Shown: positions 36,785 through 47,464, counted from the first letter of the stretch. The stretch: DNA of 52,776 nt from Gnomoniopsis sp. IMI 355080 (GCA_027946555.1 JAPEVC010000239.1:1-52776); one strand, 5' to 3'. The notes: generated by a model from the sequence alone, not told the origin. Numbers and translations: made by a program.

Positions 36785-38617
36785 CTATTCAACTATGCTA
36801 AGATTCAGGTGCAGCCCGTTCTTGGGCTGTATAGCCACTGCTCCAGCAGGTACAACGTCTAACGGGTCCATATCCAGAGTCCAAGAGTAACGGTATGCCA
36901 TCGAAGCAAGCAGACATCTAAGCTCAGCTCGCGCAAAGCCATGTCCAATGCAGCTTCTTGGGCCATGGAGGAAGGTCATGAAGTCGTAGTTACTACTCCG
37001 CCCACCGGTGTTGTTCGGGCGTTGAGTTTCCTCGTCGATCCAACGCTTTGGTTCGAATACGTCTGCGGATTGTCCCCAGACCTCGCGGGAACGATTGATG
37101 AGCCATGGAGACAAGAGTATCTCGGTGCCTTTCGGAATGGACTGGTCCTGCAAGACGATATCGCGGCAAGCTACTCGAGCCGTGACGGGGACCGCTGGGA
37201 AAAGTCGAAGTGTCTCATTGAGGACACCATTGAGAACCGGCAGGCCCTCGAGGATGCTAGCAATGTCTTGCTCACCACCTGTAGATGCATCGAGCGCGGC
37301 TCGTACTTCGGTACGAAGCAGACCTTGCCAATGCTGGTGAAGTGAGAGCAGGTAGAGTGCCCAGGAGAGAGATGCCGAGGTGGTGTCGTGTCTTACAGAA
37401 CTTATCGTTAGTGTTTTCCTCCTACCTAGGCAAGATGCCCGTCTACTTAGGTACTGCACCAAGAGAAAGAAAAGAAGTGGACAGAAGAAAAGAAAGTAAG
37501 GGGCCAAGACTCCCAAGGTCTTACCCTGCGACTAGGAACGTGAGGAGCTGATCGGTCAAATCAACATCGGAAAAATTGTCCGTCTTGACGAGAAGCGATA
37601 GAATATCGACATGGCTGTCGGGATCGTTGGCAATAGATTGTCTCTTATCCTGTATCAAACGAAGGCATTGCTGCTTGAGCGACAGTGTTTTCTCTCGGAA
37701 GAAAGAGTTCTTCGACCATGGTAACAGTTGTACGAATTGGAACGAAAGCCAGATGGACATGACAGTGTACAGAAGCATGTCGGGACCCATGAGTGCTTCA
37801 TAGTCTTGACCGAGACGGTCATCATGGTTTCTCAAGAAGTTGAAATCGCGCCCTAGGCCGGCGATGCCAATAAGGTCGAAAGTAATTTTAGAGGCCCACG
37901 CATTGATATCGGCTTTTCCAGATGTGCCTCCAGGCTGCCGGCGGATATTGCACTCTAGTTCATCGGCAAAGTCGAGCGATTTCTTCCACATCATTGGGTA
38001 CAAATTCTTGATGTGTCGGAAGTGGAAAGATGACAGGCTGTTTTTGCGGAGAAACTTATGTTTATCTCCCTCGGTAAGAATGAGTCCATCCCCGATGTAA
38101 TGGTGCATGAATTGGCGGATGTTTTGCGGCTTTTCGAAATCATACGCACGGTGCACCGTAACTTCTGCGATGAGTGCCGTGGAAGTAATTAACAGCCGCT
38201 CTTGGATTATCTCGTTCAACCTTAAAATACCGTTGTTCGGTGTATCTAAAGCAACTTGTAGCAACAGCTGACTCTGGTTGGCTTGACGTACGAAGCGCCC
38301 GTATAACAAGCGGGCAAAAAACCACTGTGGATATTTTGCGGTCAAATACTGGAGATTATATGTAGGAAAGGAGAGGGCAAGCATACCGGGGGACTGGCTA
38401 TCGTTCTCAGCGGACTCAGGTATTTGGGATAAATCCAGAGAGCATAAACCAACAAAGTTGCATAGTTTATTCCAAATATCAAGAGCACAGCTTCAACAAG
38501 GGTTAGCTGGCGATTGAGACCTGGGAAACCTGGACTCGAAGGCAGGAGCTTGCTTGCGAGCAGAACCTCAAATGCTGTGATAAGAGTTGTTCCTCGGAAG
38601 TTCACTAGTGGAGCCAT
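36785..38617 (-). CDS. Cytochrome P450 monooxygenase
   Basis: Predicted 545-residue microsomal P450. Exons are 38617-38387, 38324-37525 and 37391-36785. Intron 1 (62 nt) uses the CACAG acceptor at 38325-38326, with a TTTGAC branch string; a nearer CCAG would leave only 38 nt. Residues about 35-65 form an N-terminal membrane anchor region before a Pro-rich hinge (SPLRTIASPP). Motifs: I-helix AGHDTTS (about 343-349, across intron 2), ExxR in NETLRLF (403-406), EPKRW, and the haem loop FLHGPRSCIG with Cys about 491. It resembles fungal P450s that hydroxylate fatty or polyketide chains (DFEKP, LLAEGD-like LILTEGDKHKFLRKN). In this cluster it probably hydroxylates the alkyl chain of the amino-polyol; the position cannot be told. 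A CTACCTAGG string sits in intron 2. Confidence 0.93.
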
Positions 38618-39662
38618 GAGTCCTATTCAATTTGGTTTGTCGAAAGATGAAGTGACTCAGAGAACGAACCTGAAGGGTGCTGCGCTATGAATCTCGCACG
38701 ACTTACGTTATATAAAATTAGAATGGACAAAATCTTGTGCTTGAAGACAGGACTTGAGTTGGTATGGCTGGCTCTACATAGTGCATTGTCTCCACAGGTA
38801 CCTACCCAGGACCCTTCATGTGCCTGTCACACGGATGTGTGCGGACCGGTCGTCCCGTAATGTATTGGGTATTCTACCTCATAAGTCGGGAGAGAGAGAA
38901 CACGGTCGTAGCTCGACCTATCGGAGACCCGCCGAGGCCTCCCCCGGAGAGGCATCAGTAAGCCGGATTCCGCGTCCTGAGGTCCACTGTCAAGTCGGAG
39001 ACTGAATTTTTTTATTTTTTTTAAAGAATGGTTCTAATGCTTGTTGCACTAAAAGAGTAATGTAGTGAGTTGGCGATAATTTTCGAAATATATAGGTACG
39101 CCGACTTTATTAGGCTGGTAGGTTTAATAAATAGACCCAGGTCGAAAATCCAGATGTTTCCCACGTCTATGCCGCAGGGTTGAAGTCGGTCCTTGCGACG
39201 AAAGGCAACCTAGCTGCGAATGCTTTCATCAAGTGCTCGATGGCATTCCACTAATACATAGCTCGCACATTAACAGCCATTGCTATTGCATAACTTCAAC
39301 TCCATATTGTAGGAGAAAATTCTCCATTTTCAACACTCTTCCAGGAAAAGCTACTTAACAATATGAGATGTGTTTGATTCTAGTTGGGTTTTCATTAATA
39401 ACTATTTTCATTGCTATTGTTGAGTAGCGCGCACGAGAGGGTCTACAGCTTAGACGATTGCAAACCAGGATTTAAATGATACGATCCAGGTAAACACTTG
39501 AATAGATTTTTAAGGTTAATCAGGAATGAAACAGCACTCGAACCACAATTATAAACCCAGCTCCCTTATTTTGTAATTGGAGACAAGATAAAAATACCCA
39601 ACCGGTTACGTGTCCATCGATCTATGTAGGTTAAAATACTGCCGCAGATTGGAAACTGGCTC
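38618..39662. other. Intergenic, A+T-rich in its right part
   Basis: About 1 kb upstream of the P450 and downstream of the oxoamine synthase. The left part (38790-39000) is G+C-rich with several CGG/CCG triplets and may be the P450 promoter. From about 39003 the sequence becomes visibly A+T-rich with a T-run. No gene was recognised. Confidence 0.5.
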
Positions 39663-41223
39663 TCAAATCGTTGCCATCAATGCATACACCTTTTGAGCAG
39701 CCTTGGGAACTACTTGACCATTCTTCTCTCCCCTTTTCTCAATGTCTATCATTTCCTTGGCCCATGCACAGATAGCAGCTGCCAAACCATCCACTTCTGC
39801 GAAAGTATTCGAACCATGAAACATGATTCGGATGCGCTCCTGCCCCTTGGGAACAGTTGGAAATCCAATGGGGAACGCACCGAAGCCAGCGAGCTGCAGA
39901 TGGAACACAAGCCAGAAATTGTAACGTTGGCGGGTCCAGACGGGCACAATATGGGCAAGCCAGTCACGAGACTCCCATGCATCGATTACGGGTATGGAGA
40001 GAATGCCCATTTCACTAGCCTCGTCCCAAACTGGGTCCGCAACCATGGCCAGAAAGAAGTGCTTGACTAGTGCTTGGATGTGGTGTTGAGCCTGATCGCG
40101 GGCAGGGAATGTGTCTCGTTAGCACAGCCTTCAGACTATGGGGGACAAGAGGAGCGTTTGATGTGCGGGGTTTCCCAATATCTCACCTTTTGGGTAGCTC
40201 CCGTTCTCAACAAATTGTACCCTGCCCTTACCGCAGCTACCATCGGGAAAGAGGGAGCGGTTGTGTAGATGACTGAACGAGCAAAGTTGATCAACGCGCC
40301 TCGCACGCTTGCACTACCAAGAATGACAGCTGGTAGTTTCGCGTGCATCAGTGACTTTAGTCAGAGTTGCGAAAGGATTCGGTAATATGCTTACCTCCTG
40401 TAGAAGCCAGCGCCTTTCCGCAGGTGTGCAATCGAACTGCAATGTCTTTCTCGATCCCCAGCTGATTTACCAGGCCGGCCCCATTGGGGCCAAGGATTCC
40501 AGTTGCATGTGCTTCGTCGACGATAAATTCCACGTTACCCTTTGGACAAATCTCTTTGGCAACCTCGAGGAGCTCCAAGATAGGGCATACATCTCCATCC
40601 ATGCTATAAACCGATTCGACCGACACAAGGACGGATCTGAGCCCATCTCTGATCATAGGCTGAGTGTCCATGACGGAAATTAGTGTGTCGCGGAACGACT
40701 CCACGTCGTTATGCTTGAACTCGAGCCTGAAAAGGGCCAGGCTATGCGACATTCCGTCGTGGGTGCTTGCGTGGACGAGTTCATCGTATATAATGGCGTC
40801 GCCGGGTCTTGGGATGGCCGCGTAGATGGCCCCATTGGCCTCGTACCCGGATCCAACTAGGAGAGCAGTCTCTGCTTTGTGAAAATCGGCGATCTCTTGT
40901 TCAACCTCTTCAATGTAATGATAATTTCCGTCCATGAGACGAGAACCACCGGCGTAGAGATTGAAATTGGGATGCGCTGCGAGCTCTTCCAAGAAAGCCT
41001 CTCGGATTTGACCGGTTGCTCCAAGGGACAGGAGGTCGTTTGAGCAGAAGTCGACAGCTTGGCCTAGCTTCCAGGCGCTCATATTCCGCGTAAACATGGC
41101 ATGGTCCACCCTCCGTGCATCCAGGGCATCCTCGAGATTTCGTTCAAAACTTGGCGAATTTTTCATGTTGGGACCCCTCAACTTTTGAGCCTTAATCCAC
41201 GCCGCTAGCATAGTGTCTGCCAT
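39663..41223 (-). CDS. PLP-dependent alpha-oxoamine synthase (FUM8/SPT-like)
   Basis: Predicted 466-residue fold-type I PLP enzyme of the family that joins an acyl thioester to an amino acid with loss of CO2 (serine palmitoyltransferase, AONS, KBL, FUM8). Exons are 41223-40395, 40329-40187 and 40091-39663. The start is MADTMLAAW at 41223; the open frame extends 40 codons upstream without support. Key parts: AGGSRLMDGNYHYIEEVEQEIADFH, FIVDEAHATGILG with the PLP Asp and His, and HTCGKALASTG with PLP Lys270; intron 1 falls just after it. SVYSMDGDVCPI and VIYTTA are typical. As I recall, FUM8 is nearly twice as long, so this is a compact stand-alone form. It probably releases the PKS chain as a 2-amino-3-ketone. 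The amino acid (Ser, Ala, Gly or aminomalonate) is not decided by sequence. It is head to head with the SDR. Confidence 0.9.
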
Positions 41224-41620
41224 CTTGAATCTTGGTTGAAAGCAGTGGAACTGTAATGTCAGGTAGATGAGAAGCTGAAGGTTCTGCGACGAAAAAAAAA
41301 AATAGAAAAATTGAAACCAATGGATGCTGATGTATCCGCGCACCTTCCACTATCTGCCCTACATGATTGCATTTAAGATTTGCGTACCTGCTGTGTCCTT
41401 TGAGTATCAAGTTCTTGGCCGATGACAGCCCGGCCCGTGAGTCCGTTGTGCGGGATGTTGTCCCCGAGCAAGGGAGCTCAGACCCTTGAGGTCTGTCGTC
41501 CGAGTGGCAGAATCATAACCGATATGAGCACAGTCACCAAAGACCTTGTCCCTCATCACAGGACATTGGCGCAATACTCAATGTGTTATAAGCCGCAGTG
41601 ACTGGTCCTGTGCAAATGCT
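41224..41620. promoter_or_regulatory. Bidirectional promoter, oxoamine synthase / ketoreductase
   Basis: 397 bp separates the two start codons of divergently transcribed genes for consecutive steps. It holds an imperfect hairpin-like repeat CAGACCCTTGAGGTCTG near 41481-41497 and several CGG/CCG triplets (CCCGGCCCG, GCGGGA). No copy of the 17-bp palindrome seen at 45.9 kb was found here. Confidence 0.55.
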
Positions 41621-42949
41621 ATGTATGGATCGATGAATTTGTCCCAAGGAAACCTCTATTGTTATGGAGTCATGCCAGGTAAGGTATCGCCAATTTCTGT
41701 ACATAGTTCAGCTCAATAGAATCGATGTTGATACGTATCAATTAGACTGTCTTTGTTACAGGAGGGTACGGAGGGTTGGGTAAATCAATTTCGAAAACAC
41801 TGGCTTCACAAGGTATGTCCACATCGGCTAGCCTACATACATATTTTTTCACCATTCTATCCCTTCATCATCTTAACATTAGCTCAGGGTTCAACGTTGT
41901 GATATTCGGTCGAAGACAAAAGCCACTTGACCAAGCAAAGTTGGAAATTGAGACTACAAAGCTCCATGCCGATCAGGAAGTAAGGACAGTGGCCGTTGAT
42001 CTTGCCGACTACACCAAGGTTTGTGCCTCTATCTAGGTGAAGTATGGTCAGACAATTAAATATAGATATATACTAATCACGTTCAAACCAGGTTGACGCA
42101 GCATTCAGGGAACAGTTTCAAATCCCAAGTGCCTTGTACTGTGCCGCGGGTGGAAACCACGCGGAGAATGGGTTCTTTCTCGATATCAACGCCGGCGACC
42201 TCGATAATTGCATGAGAAACAATTATTATGCTTCTGCCTACCCGGCAAAGTCAATACTTGGTATCTGGACTGAGAATGACAAGAACAACGCAGTATCTAG
42301 GGGACGCAGTCCTGAGCGTCGAAGTATTGTTTTCGTTAGCAGCGCCGCGGCGTTTGTGAGTCTGCCGGGTTCCATCGCGTACACGCGTATGTTGTTCGCT
42401 GTTGTTGTCCTCACCTAGCTTGCTACCCTCATACATTATGCTCGATTTTGCTAACGCATATGGCTTCATATAGCTGCAAAGGTAGCCGTACGCGCCTTGG
42501 CTGATACGCTCAGAATGGAGGCACTTCGGTACTCGTGCCAAAAGTCAACGTATACTGTTCATTGCGCCTTTCCTGGTGACTTTATTTCTCCGGGCTTCTA
42601 CCTTGAACAAAACACCAAGACAACTCTCACCAAGCGAATGCAAGGCACCGCTCATACAGTTGCAGAGCTTGAATCTCGTTTCCCCACGTCCGATGAGGTG
42701 GCCGAGCTGATCATTACGGCTGTACGCCAAGGCGACTTTATCATTTGCAAAGACTCTCGGGCTGCCTCCTTGCTCTTCGCCAACATGATCGGGCCATCAC
42801 CCAAGAGAGGATTCGGCATTGTGGACACATTGTACAGTGTTATATGCTTCTTTGCAATGCCGATTCTGAGGCGCCGGTGGGAGGCTATGTGTAGGAAGGA
42901 TGGTGAGGAAAATCGACTGGACCAGCAAGTCTGGGACTCTGTCGGTTGA
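41621..42949 (+). CDS. Short-chain dehydrogenase, 3-ketosphinganine-reductase-like
   Basis: Predicted 336-residue NADPH reductase resembling KDSR/TSC10 and FUM13, which reduce the 3-ketone of 3-ketosphinganine or its analogue. Exons are 41621-41678, 41762-41812, 41888-42018, 42092-42386 and 42474-42949; all phases close. The Rossmann motif GGYGGLGK lies at about 20-27; the usual Thr before the first Gly is Pro here (VMPGG). A conserved VIFGRRQ strand follows. The catalytic residues are Ser163/164 (FVSS) and Tyr177-x3-Lys181 (YTPAK), split by intron 4. The C-terminus carries a hydrophobic stretch (VDTLYSVICFFAMPIL) followed by Arg, as in ER-bound KDSR proteins. Exon 1 is the least certain part: the N-terminus is short and could belong to a different first exon. 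Confidence 0.87.
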
Positions 42950-43776
42950 TGATACGTTAGACGGCATTTTGATCTAACGCAAGTATTCCAGCAGCCAGCC
43001 TACCTATCTTCTACGTCGGATAGGCGGATGACTGAGTTGACAAATAGTATCAATGCAGCAAATTATGAAAGAGTCTACACCTATGTATTCATGTATCATA
43101 TGAACTTGGGAATTCTGTGTCATTCGTTTCATGTTCGTTTTGCATGGAGTACCAGGTGAGTATTCTTTGAAACCTGTTCACAGACATAGATGCATACTCC
43201 GTACTGCCTTCTTCATTCCTTCCTAAGATATCTCCTTGTTCGATAAGGCAATTACAACATTGACCTGGCAATATATGAAACAGAAGATACCCGGTAAAAC
43301 TTGACATGGAATTAAATTATACATCACTGGTAACTTTCTGAAAATGTATAGAATACTATGTAAGAACATGGTGACCAAAATTGTAACAGACAGAAGAAAG
43401 AGCGGCTGTGAACGGTCACGATAGGGCTTCGGTCTGCACAGTAGAATATCTCCCAATCCGGTCTCTTGTTGAAATTTCAAGCGATCCTGTATGTTGAGAG
43501 TGGAAGACATAAGAGAAGAAAAAGGACTGCTAGCCAATGCTGATGCCTACCTAGGTAGGCGTGCCAGCCCGTGCGTACGAGGTAGGCAGAGTCGGAACAA
43601 ATCCTAGATATCTCACATGTTTGCTGCGTTTCATGGAGAAGGATACGATATCGAGCAATCATTCTAAAGCGCACATGATATACTACATCACCCATTGTTT
43701 CGTCACCACATGAATACAATAGATAGGGTGAGTAGTGATAGTGGAACAAGAATGGCTACATGTTCCCGTCTGAGGA
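42950..43776. other. Intergenic between convergent SDR and MFS genes
   Basis: About 830 bp of 3'-flanking DNA with no recognised gene. It contains a perfect 16-bp palindrome at 43545-43560 built around TACCTAGGTA. Confidence 0.55.
43545..43560. repeat. 16-bp palindrome with TACCTAGGTA core, copy 5
   Basis: GCCTACCTAGGTAGGC reads the same on both strands; the 10-bp core (43548-43557) is the repeat found elsewhere in the window. Confidence 0.85.
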
Positions 43777-45534
43777 CTATCGCAAACGCTGACGTCCGAG
43801 CTCATCCCGTTCGAGGCTAAGCTCTTCTGTAAAGAAAGAACTGATTGTTCCAAGTACTCCAAATGCAGTGGTTGCGTAAAATATTGCTCTGATCGAGTTG
43901 ACATAGGCCTGCAGAACAGGTTCGAAGACAGCGGGTGGGAGGTCAAGTGTCCTCAACATAGGGATGAATCCGACAGCTGTGTTGGAATTTCGCAAGACAT
44001 CGAAAATGTTAGGAAGATTCCCAATCGACGCGATCGAGTACGTAAAAACATTGTTAAAAATGGATGAACCGATTGCAAGCCCAACAAGCCCTCCCCACAA
44101 TCGTACGGTCAACATTAATCCAATACACAAGCCTGTATCGTCGATTTGAGACACGCTTGCTTGCATTGGAAGCTGTAGAATAGTGAGTAAAGCCCCAATC
44201 CCTGCTCCCCATATGACCGGAAGGCCACGACTCATACTTGAACCAGTCTCGGTATTCAATAATATCAGCAACCCCGCCCCAAGAGTAGCAAGCAACCAGG
44301 ACCCCCGGATTGCCCAGCAATATCCCCATTTGAAATACCCGATGGATATCGTTGAGACGGTAGCGCACAGAACGCTGATAATGCTTGTAGGCAAGATCGA
44401 CAATGCGGACTCGATGCGGGTCTCGAGCTTAGCGGCCTGGTAAAAGATGGGTAGGTACGTTAAGAGAGGGTACAACATCAAGCCGTGGCAAAAGGCACCA
44501 AGTAGCGTTGCAACAGCCGTGCGTGATCCGAATAGACGATACGGTACAACTGGTGACGAGGGTATAGATTCATAGAGCGCAAATATGACGATCACTGTGA
44601 CGCCTATGAGCAGAGGGAGAATTGTTTTCCACGAACTCCATGGGTAAATGGCACCAGCCCAGCTGAGAGGGACGACAAACGCGGTAGATCCTGTTGTAAA
44701 TAGTGAAAGACCGATCCAGTCCAGACGTTTCACTTTGGCCGAGAACGAATCATCGACTGCTTGGAGCCGGAGGAAGACCAGCAGCAAGGGAAAGGCGACA
44801 CCAAGCAACGGGAGATTAACCCAGCCAATCCATCTCCAAGTGACGAAATCACTGAATGTGGCTCCAATAGTTGGTCCGACGACAGTACCGGCGGCGACTG
44901 GCAAGGCGAGCAGGCCAAGGTAGAGGGGTCGTTCCTTCAGCGTTGTCATGTCCGACACGATGATTGAACCCAGGATATTGAGTCCGCCTCCTCCCAGTCC
45001 CTGAATGACGCGGCCAGCAATCACCGAGCCCATGTTGTGTGAAAGACCGAAGACGATAGAGCCTATCGCAAAATATGCGAGGGCACCCATGAGAAGAGGC
45101 TTCCTGCCAAACTCGCTCGATGTAGCAACGTAAAACGGCTGGGTAATAACAACGGCTAACAGGTATGAGAGGCTTGCCCAGAAAGATTGCAAGGTCGTTC
45201 CGTCGAGCTGTGCTGCCACGGACTGCAAGACATGCATATTATCAGCCAATTAATCAACATTCATTCTATAAACTCAACTCTGACTTACAGGCACAGCTAC
45301 AGCCAGGGCATTTGCATCCAAAGCATAGACGAAGGCGATTATTTGAACGCCGAAGAATGCGAGCCGGAATCTCCAAGACTTTGTGCTTTTCTGCGCGGTC
45401 ACAGCAAGGCTTGTGGTGTCCTCAATGTTTAGGTTTGTCCCTCCATCACGCTGTTTCTCGTGGGGACGGTCATCTGTGGTATTTTGCCGTTGGGAGTTGC
45501 TGATATGCAAGCTAGGCGCAATAAACGCAGACAT
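43777..45534 (-). CDS. MFS multidrug-type exporter
   Basis: Predicted 563-residue major facilitator transporter of the drug:H+ antiporter type. Exons are 45534-45289 and 45222-43777; the intron GTAAGT...TGCAG joins AVAVP-SVAAQL. The N-terminus (about 55 residues) is cytosolic and polar, then 12 or more membrane helices follow. Loop motif A is SEFGRKPLL; the antiporter motif C region is AAGTVVGPTIGATF; a GRVIQGLGGGG block is typical of the DHA2 (14-helix) group. In this cluster it most likely pumps the finished metabolite out of the cell and may help self-protection. The start MSAFIAPSL at 45534 was preferred over an in-frame extension lacking an ATG. It shares a 770-bp promoter with the divergent hydroxylase gene. 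Confidence 0.92.
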
Positions 45535-45865
45535 CTTGGTGGTAGTCGGTTGAGGCTGGCTACGGGGTTGGAATTCACTGCATCCAATCTGTTTTGATAC
45601 TGCTACCACCTGTCACACTGACGTCTTGTGGAGGTGGTGGGAAGGCCCAATACACCGAAGTCTCACCTCCAAGGCTTTGCTGGATAGTATCGATCTCTCT
45701 TAGAGCTCTTGGCGTGCACTCCATGTAAGCTCACTAGTCAGGATACAGCCTCCGGCTAGGATATCTTTGCGAATTCTACCGAAATCAGCGTGATTCCAGA
45801 GTCAGACGTTCCCCCGCCCCCCGGGGCCGCCGTGATATTTCCACTTTCCAGGAACATGTCACTGC

Positions 45866-45897
45866 TGTGAGACGGGTCCCGTCTCCGCGTATTACAT
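45866..45897. repeat. 32-bp promoter repeat, copy 1 (CGG-N3-CCG palindrome)
   Basis: Contains GAGACGGGTCCCGTCTC at 45869-45885, a perfect inverted repeat about a central T, with CGG-GTC-CCG inside. It differs from copy 2 at one base over 32 bp. Confidence 0.9.
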
Positions 45898-45977
45898 ATT
45901 TTTAACACCGAGCCACTCGGAAAACAACATGATACCTTCGCCATCGAATTTCTGGGCACATCTTACTGCGTTCGCGG

Positions 45978-46009
45978 TGTGAGACGGGTCCCGTCTCCGC
46001 GTCTTACAT
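45978..46009. repeat. 32-bp promoter repeat, copy 2 (CGG-N3-CCG palindrome)
   Basis: The same palindrome at 45981-45997. Copy-to-copy offset is 112 bp, and the orientation is direct. Confidence 0.9.
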
Positions 46010-46304
46010 GGCTTCAAACGGGACCACTCAGGAATTCCCGAGACGACGCACGTTTACACCCAATACCTATGCATGTTTGTAACGACGGGGCCCGCCGTTC
46101 CGGCTTTGGCAGCAAGGAGTCAGTGAAGGTTACGTTCAACGATATGTTATGTCAATTTAATGCCTGCTTTCAGTCACGAAGTTGGATATCGTCCTCGTAG
46201 TCGCAACTATCTTCATGCAAACAGAATCTCGAGTCCAGCTTTGGAATACATCACGTTGGGGAAACCTCATGCCCAGTGGTTCTCCTTAGTTACAAGAAGC
46301 CATT

Positions 46305-47464
46305 ATGATCAGCCTCAGCGACATTTCCACCCCTCAGTGGGCGGCTCTTTCTCCGCCCCTGAGTTATTTCGTTGCATGCTTGTTTTTTGAGACCGTTGAC
46401 GCTTTTGGATTTTTGCAAAGTTACCACTTGCACCCAAGCCCGGAGGAAATTAGGAAGAACAAGGTATCTCGCAGCGCTGTCTTGAAACACATTGTGATCT
46501 ACCAAAGTGCATTTGCGCTTGCCACACTGGTGTTTGTCGAGTTCTTCCCTCCTCCTTCAGAATGCAGGGATTGTTTCGGGTCCCTACAGTACTGGCAGGC
46601 CTTGGTAACGAGCATGCCTAAAGTCTACGGACCGCGACTGTTCACAGCGGGGTTGGTCAGATCGGCCCCCTATTTTCTGAGGGTTTTGTATCTCCTTTTG
46701 CGGCAGTTCACAGCCTTGGCAATATGGGACACTTGGATATTCTGGACACACTATTTCGCCCACACCAACAAATGGTGGTTTAGTAAGTAGCTACCTCATC
46801 TGCCAACCAATCCCCGATGGCCAACAGTCCAAAATTAAAAATTTCCTTTCCCATCTAGAAAACGTACACTCAACGCACCACGAGCTCTATGTACCCTACT
46901 CCTACGGCGCCTCTTACAATCACTGGGCAGAAAGCGTTTGCTTTGACAGCGGAGCCGGTCTTCTCAGCACCAGCATCGTGGGTTTGACGGATGCCGAGCA
47001 AATTGTCTTCTTCGCCATGGCCACATTCAAAGCCGTCGAGAATCATGCGGGCTATGAGATCCCCTGGAGCCCGATTTCGGTTCTAGCAAAAGCGACCGGA
47101 TACTCTGCCACGTACCACATGATCCATCATCAGAGTTGGGGTTTCAAGGTGAGTTCCCCGGGCTTTCAAAGACAATATCTCGAAACAAGTCACGGTGTAC
47201 TAACACATTCACATCCGCTTTAAGACCAATTTCGCAACCTGGTTTCCATGGTGGGACACGTGGATGGGTACAACGTACAGAGGGCCCCGAAAGGTTCATG
47301 GCCCACCGTATGTTATCCGGGAGATAAGAGATGTTGCTCCTGCAAAGCCGGATTATCGGGACGATCGTGCTTACAGCAGCGCCGTATCAATATCGACCAC
47401 AACGGCATTGAAAGTAGAGCAGAGGAACATGCAGCTTAACGACGGCATACAGACTGCCGAATAA
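46305..47464 (+). CDS. Sphingoid C4-hydroxylase-like (fatty acid hydroxylase superfamily)
   Basis: Predicted 335-residue di-iron membrane oxygenase resembling SUR2, which hydroxylates C4 of sphinganine in the ER. Exons are 46305-46782, 46859-47148 and 47225-47464; introns GTAAGT...TCTAG and GTGAGT...TTAAG keep phase. Histidine boxes: THYFAH (148-153, after DTWIFW), HSTHH (163-167, in a block typical of SUR2 with ELYVPYSYGASYNH), and YHMIHHQ (245-251). Several hydrophobic helices lie at about 15-35, 60-80 and 115-145. After WFPWWDTWMGTTYRG a polar tail of about 60 residues follows. In this cluster it probably adds a hydroxyl near the amino-alcohol head group, as in phytosphingosine. It could instead be an ordinary sphingolipid hydroxylase paralogue. 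Divergent to the MFS gene. Confidence 0.9.

Larger units (their letters stand above)
45535..46304. promoter_or_regulatory. Bidirectional promoter, MFS exporter / hydroxylase
   Basis: 770 bp between divergent start codons. It contains two copies of a 32-bp repeat with a 17-bp palindrome, a further inverted ACGG-N6-CCGT at 46085-46098 and a CCCCCCGGGG string near 45817. The concentration of paired CGG/CCG triplets suggests a site for a Zn2Cys6 regulator. Confidence 0.6.

Noticed and set aside
23765..47464. Assignment as a fumonisin or AAL-toxin cluster
   Set aside because: No tricarballylate-esterification genes, and the PKS methyltransferase motif is degenerate, unlike the C-methylating FUM1.
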